Notes under the pieces: generated by a model
What the model was told of the DNA's origin: nothing
Database searches by the model: none
What the model saw: only the letters and a program-made list of their open reading frames with translations
Made by a program: the position numbers and the translations under genes
NCBI GenBank assembly: GCA_035713725.1
Contig: DASTMZ010000129.1
Span: 1 to 8,225, forward strand
Direction: 5' to 3'
DNA length: 8,225 bases
Source: DASQPR01 sp035713725
GTDB lineage: Bacteria > Actinomycetota > Actinomycetes > Mycobacteriales > Micromonosporaceae
In this document: positions 5,338 through 8,225 of the stretch, piece by piece
How positions within the stretch are numbered: position 1 is the first letter of the stretch
Layout of the letters: each line of letters starts with the position of its first letter

Positions 5338-6029
5338 TCGAGCACCGCCGGCCTTGATGAGGTGGGCGACGTCGCGGGCGGGTCGGGTTCGAGGCGGGTG
5401 AGCACCGCATCGACCATGGAGTCGGCCGACCGATCCAACGCGTCGTCGACCTCGAGCACCTCCCACGGCAGCGTGGCGAGCACTCGCATCGTCACGACCC
5501 GCTCTCGCACGAGATAGCCGCACAGGTCGGCCATGTCCGGGTGCGACGGGACGAGACCATAGCCGGCGAGCTTCGCGCCGTACCAGTCGAGCCACTCGGC
5601 ACCTTCGCGGGCCGCCGCGCGGGCCAACGCGCGCTCCTCGTCGCCGTGCAACACGACGGCGAGCGTCGACGCGGGCGGCATTCGCTCGCGGAGGCTGGCG
5701 GCAACGTCGGCAATGCCGGGCTCGTCGTGCCCGAACGCCAAGAGCGAGGGTACGAACGGCATCAGCGAGTCGGTCACCGCCACCTCGACGTCGCTTTCCG
5801 CCATGGCGAATAGGTACGCAACGGTCGCATCGACGAGAATCCGCGGACTGACTACGCCGGTGCTACGAAACTCCTCGGCGACTCGCGCGAACTCGGGTCG
5901 GACCAGCACGTCGGCCTCGTCGAACAGCTCCACGCGGACACCCTCGTCGGCCAGGCGTGCGGCCAACGCCCGGCACAGCGTCGTCTTGCCTACCCCCGGC
6001 ACCGCGCCAACGACCGCCACGATCTGCAC
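5334..6029 (-). CDS. P-loop NTPase, possibly a nucleoside/nucleotide-kinase-like protein
   Basis: The 231-residue protein opens with a strand and a Walker A loop, AVPGVGKT (9-16), of the [AG]xxxxGK[ST] form. LFDEADVL (35-42) and VAVTDSLMPFVPSL (84-97) follow; Asp87 is a likely Walker B or substrate-site acidic residue. Then comes the strand TLAVVLHGD (122-130) and an Arg-containing helix ERALARAAAREGAEWLDWYGAKL (132-154). This order (P-loop, acidic loop, strand then Arg-rich lid-like helix) resembles thymidylate/deoxynucleoside kinases, but the substrate cannot be assigned, and automated annotation would probably say only 'AAA family ATPase'. The Pro/Ser/Thr-rich tail (215-231) is probably disordered. 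The start is GTG (6027-6029); no in-frame start lies just upstream. It has no strong Shine-Dalgarno but a CATGAT hexamer 6 nt upstream. The stop TAA overlaps the convergent dehydrogenase's TAG within 5334-5337. Confidence 0.75.
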   Translation of the reverse strand: MQIVAVVGAVPGVGKTTLCRALAARLADEGVRVELFDEADVLVRPEFARVAEEFRSTGVVSPRILVDATVAYLFAMAESDVEVAVTDSLMPFVPSLLAFGHDEPGIADVAASLRERMPPASTLAVVLHGDEERALARAAAREGAEWLDWYGAKLAGYGLVPSHPDMADLCGYLVRERVVTMRVLATLPWEVLEVDDALDRSADSMVDAVLTRLEPDPPATSPTSSRPAVLD

Positions 6030-6035
6030 GTCACC

Positions 6036-6041
6036 ATCATG
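6036..6041 (-). promoter_or_regulatory. Candidate -10 box for the P-loop NTPase gene
   Basis: On the minus strand CATGAT (near TATGAT) is followed by 6 nt (GGTGAC) and the GTG start, the same geometry as upstream of the HxlR gene. It lies downstream of the strong terminator at 6061-6092, so the gene needs its own promoter. No good -35 is visible. Confidence 0.35.
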
Positions 6042-6060
6042 CGCGCCCGACCAGAAACGA

Positions 6061-6092
6061 GTCGGGCCCGGTCCGAGAAGACCGGGCCCGAC
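6061..6092 (-). terminator. Intrinsic terminator, perfect 13-bp GC-rich stem
   Basis: GTCGGGCCCGGTC (6061-6073) pairs perfectly with GACCGGGCCCGAC (6080-6092) around a six-base loop. It begins 11 nt beyond the stop codon of the leftward cell-wall-binding gene. On the minus strand the stem is followed by TCGTTTCT, a modest T-rich stretch. It should end that transcript before the P-loop NTPase gene. The arms could also stop rightward transcription, but no rightward gene is near. Confidence 0.85.
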
Positions 6093-6103
6093 GTTTGCCG
6101 CGA

Positions 6104-8206
6104 TTACTTCAGGCGCTTGACGTAGGACGGCAAGTGCGAGAAGTCCGGCAGGTGGTTCGCCGCGTGCGGCGCGATGCTGGCCGGCGCGCTTGCGGCCCGC
6201 TTGCCCAGCGCGCTCGCCTGCCCGGCCGGCCGCTGCACCAAGGTCGGCACCTGCAGGAAGCCGCCCGGACCGCTGATCAGCGTGACGTACGCATTCGAGA
6301 CCGCGTTGGACACGACTCCGGTGTCGCCGAACACGGCTTGCGCGCTGAGTGACGCCGAGTCCAGGTCGAGGTACTGCGACACGTTGGCGTTCGACGCGGT
6401 CGGCGTGGTCAGCAGCAGAGGTCCACCGAGCGTGCCGAGCAGCGCGCCGCCGGCGAGCGCGTCCGGGAAGTTGAGGCCGGTCGCCACCCCGAAGACGTTC
6501 GGGCCCTGGAACAGGAAGTCGGCCACCTCGGTCGCGGTCTCGTATCGGTTCGCGCCGACGATGCCGAAGCCGTCGATGTTGGCCCCGACGAGTGCGTTGA
6601 CCGCCGAGCCACCCACTCCGATCACCACCGGCGGGTTCGCTCCCGCGGCCAACCCGTTCAGGTAGGTCTTGGTGTCGGTCGGCATCGTGGAGTCGTTGGT
6701 GAGAACGACTACGGCCGACGTTTCAGAGCCCGGTACGTCGAACGAGCCGGCCGCGGCGCCAGCGCTGAGCGCGTCGGGGAAGTTCAGACCGGTCGCCACG
6801 AGCACCAGACCCGGTGCGGTGCTGATCTTGCCGGCGATGCCGACTGCCGTGGCGAAGCGGTTCGCACCGGAGATCCGGACGACCGCATAGCCCAGAGCCC
6901 GGACCGCATTCTCGACACCGGTCGAGATCGCGCTCGTACCACCGACGATGTAGACCGTCTTTGTCTTGTCCGCGCCGAGGACTCGCTTGATCTCGTTCGC
7001 GGTGGGGGCGTAGAGCGAGGTGGGCGGCGTCAGCAGCAGCGGTCCATGCTTGGCGGCCGCGAGCGCCGAGCCACCGAGCGCGTCGGCGAACGTGTCGCCT
7101 CGACTCAATACGACCGCGTCCGCGGACAGGCCATCTTCCTGGTCGCCGCCATCCGCCCAGTTCCCCTGCGAGATGGCGATGGCGGTGTCATACCGGTTCG
7201 CGCCCGCGAAACGCGCCGCGATATCGAGCGACTTCGGTTGGTACGCCGGCACGCCGGACAGCCCGGCACCCACCGGCGAGCCGGCCTGGCTGCCGTCCGC
7301 GGCCGCGGTGAATACGTCGGTGCCCTCGTCGAATGCGATGGTTGTGCCGTCCGGCGACCACGTCGGGTTCGAGTGGTCGGCCGCGTCGGAGGTCACCTGC
7401 ACGGTCGTATCCGTCGCCGGAATGTAGTCGAAGACCTGCACGTGGCCGCCGGTGCTGCGCAGGAACGCGATCGAGCTGTCGTCCGGCGCCGCGGCTGGGC
7501 TGGAGCCGTTCGTCACGACCGGGCTGCCCGGGTCGACCGAGTCGTCCGCGAGGTTGGTCTCGTCGATCGCGTAAATGTTCGGCTGGCCGGCGCCCTGTTG
7601 GCCTTGCACCAGGATCTTGGTGCCGAGCCCACCGTCCGGGAACGTCCAGTTGGTGTCGGTAGGCAGTGCCACGAGGTTCGTACCCTGACCGTCGCCGGTG
7701 GAGTATTCGAGCACGTCAATCGTGCCGGTGCCACCGTCGCTGACCTGCGACGACCACAGCAGCACGCTGCCGTCGTCGGTCCAGGTCGGCCGCGACCTCG
7801 GGTCGCCGGTCGCCTCGGCGTACGTACCCACGTCGGACGCCTTGTTGTAGCGCACGGTTCGGATCGCTCCCGCACCGTCGACAAACGCGAGCCGGCTGCC
7901 GTCCGGTGACCAGGCGCCGTCGGTCGCCGTGACGGAAGCCGGCAACGACAGCGGCGCCGGTGCGCCCGACACGCTCTGCCACGTCACGATGTTCGTGCCG
8001 TTTGTCGCGGATAGCCCGACCGTACCGAGACCTCCGTGGCTCGCGGAGGCGCTGTTGAGCGTAACGACGGTGATCGCTGTGCCGAGCGCTACCACCGCGG
8101 CCGTGGCCACGCCAATGCGCCGCTGCTTCGACGACAGACCAGCAAACAATGTGGCTCCCGAGCGTCCGCGCCCGTCACCCGGGGAGAGGCCGGTCCGGTC
8201 CGGCAC
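6104..8206 (-). CDS. Exported protein with PD40/TolB-like propeller region and three CWB2 cell-wall-binding repeats (start uncertain)
   Basis: This frame encodes 700 residues from GTG at 8206. A hydrophobic segment (31-50) after a basic stretch (SSKQRR, 25-30), followed by an Ala/Ser-rich stretch ending ASASH (53-57), looks like a signal peptide or anchor. Residues 60-320 carry four PD40/TolB-like blade motifs: WSPDGSRLAFV (99-109), WTDDGSVLLW (142-151), PDDSSIAFLR (241-250) and WSPDGTTIAFD (283-293). Residues 333-640 hold three cell-wall-binding repeats of the CWB2 family, marked by GANRYDTAIAI (336-346), GANRFATAVGI (447-457) and GANRYETATEV (551-561). The tail (650-700) is low-complexity, Ala/Pro/His-rich and ends basic. 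CWB2 repeats anchor surface proteins non-covalently to wall polymers, best known in Clostridioides. The product is therefore probably a surface protein whose propeller binds or senses something extracellular. The frame is open to the window edge upstream of the GTG and no Shine-Dalgarno is visible, so the true start may be outside. Confidence 0.85.
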   Translation of the reverse strand: MPDRTGLSPGDGRGRSGATLFAGLSSKQRRIGVATAAVVALGTAITVVTLNSASASHGGLGTVGLSATNGTNIVTWQSVSGAPAPLSLPASVTATDGAWSPDGSRLAFVDGAGAIRTVRYNKASDVGTYAEATGDPRSRPTWTDDGSVLLWSSQVSDGGTGTIDVLEYSTGDGQGTNLVALPTDTNWTFPDGGLGTKILVQGQQGAGQPNIYAIDETNLADDSVDPGSPVVTNGSSPAAAPDDSSIAFLRSTGGHVQVFDYIPATDTTVQVTSDAADHSNPTWSPDGTTIAFDEGTDVFTAAADGSQAGSPVGAGLSGVPAYQPKSLDIAARFAGANRYDTAIAISQGNWADGGDQEDGLSADAVVLSRGDTFADALGGSALAAAKHGPLLLTPPTSLYAPTANEIKRVLGADKTKTVYIVGGTSAISTGVENAVRALGYAVVRISGANRFATAVGIAGKISTAPGLVLVATGLNFPDALSAGAAAGSFDVPGSETSAVVVLTNDSTMPTDTKTYLNGLAAGANPPVVIGVGGSAVNALVGANIDGFGIVGANRYETATEVADFLFQGPNVFGVATGLNFPDALAGGALLGTLGGPLLLTTPTASNANVSQYLDLDSASLSAQAVFGDTGVVSNAVSNAYVTLISGPGGFLQVPTLVQRPAGQASALGKRAASAPASIAPHAANHLPDFSHLPSYVKRLK
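6287..7210 (-). repeat. Three CWB2 domain repeats within the cell-wall protein
   Basis: Approximate units are 6932-7210 (residues 333-425), 6605-6871 (446-534) and 6287-6562 (549-640). Each starts with a GANR(Y/F) motif. Each also has a FADAL or FPDAL motif: DTFADALGGSAL in the first, and VATGLNFPDAL, identical in residues, in the second and third. The matching DNA around 6461-6487 and 6770-6798 is also close, suggesting that the second and third units derive from a fairly recent duplication. Three units is the usual number in CWB2 proteins. Confidence 0.75.
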
Positions 8207-8225
8207 GGGGGGCGCCGCGCTGACT

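Noticed and set aside
7046..7909. 287-residue plus-strand frame
   Set aside because: Antisense to the propeller and first CWB2 repeat; the translation is Arg/Val/Gly-rich shadow sequence.

Overview
The window is high-GC DNA with dense protein coding on both strands and long antisense shadow frames, typical of an actinobacterium (Actinomycetota). Supporting signs are an HxlR regulator with a C-terminal SCP2-like extension, CWB2 cell-wall-binding repeats, GTG starts, and several starts preceded at 6-7 nt by a TANNNT-like -10 box, the arrangement expected for leaderless transcripts. I cannot name the genus from sequence alone.

Layout. (1) Positions 1-698: a leftward HxlR-type regulator whose C-terminal domain is displaced by an apparent one-base deletion near 198/199, then a divergent intergenic region with a perfect GTAC-centred palindrome. 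(2) 699-1538: a rightward class I SAM-dependent methyltransferase, probably the regulator's neighbour target. (3) 1635-4106: a rightward two-gene pair, an SPFH protein of the YdjI type with a C-terminal GYF_2 domain, followed by a zinc-ribbon membrane protein of the YdjG type. This looks like a reduced relative of the B. subtilis ydjFGHI phage-shock/membrane-stress operon, with no PspA or TPM-domain gene in view. Short tandem repeats follow both genes: four 16-bp units after the first and two 19-bp units after the second. (4) 4222-5337: a lipoprotein of the soluble PQQ-dependent sugar dehydrogenase family. (5) 5334-6029: a leftward P-loop NTPase/kinase-like protein, convergent with the dehydrogenase and overlapping its stop codon. 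(6) 6061-6092: a perfect 13-bp stem terminator for the next gene. (7) 6104-8206: a leftward exported protein with an N-terminal PD40/TolB-like propeller region and three CWB2 repeats; its true start may lie beyond the right edge.

The part most worth following is the SPFH-GYF_2/zinc-ribbon pair. The two proteins share the proline motif PPPLP, a plausible GYF ligand. The junction between the genes is a 16-bp repeat in which every unit carries TGAGATG, giving a chain of tiny stop-then-start reading frames that ends in an ATGA overlap with the zinc-ribbon gene. The methyltransferase locus, the sugar dehydrogenase, the ATPase and the cell-wall protein look like independent units. No tRNA, rRNA, CRISPR array, insertion sequence or phage gene was seen.
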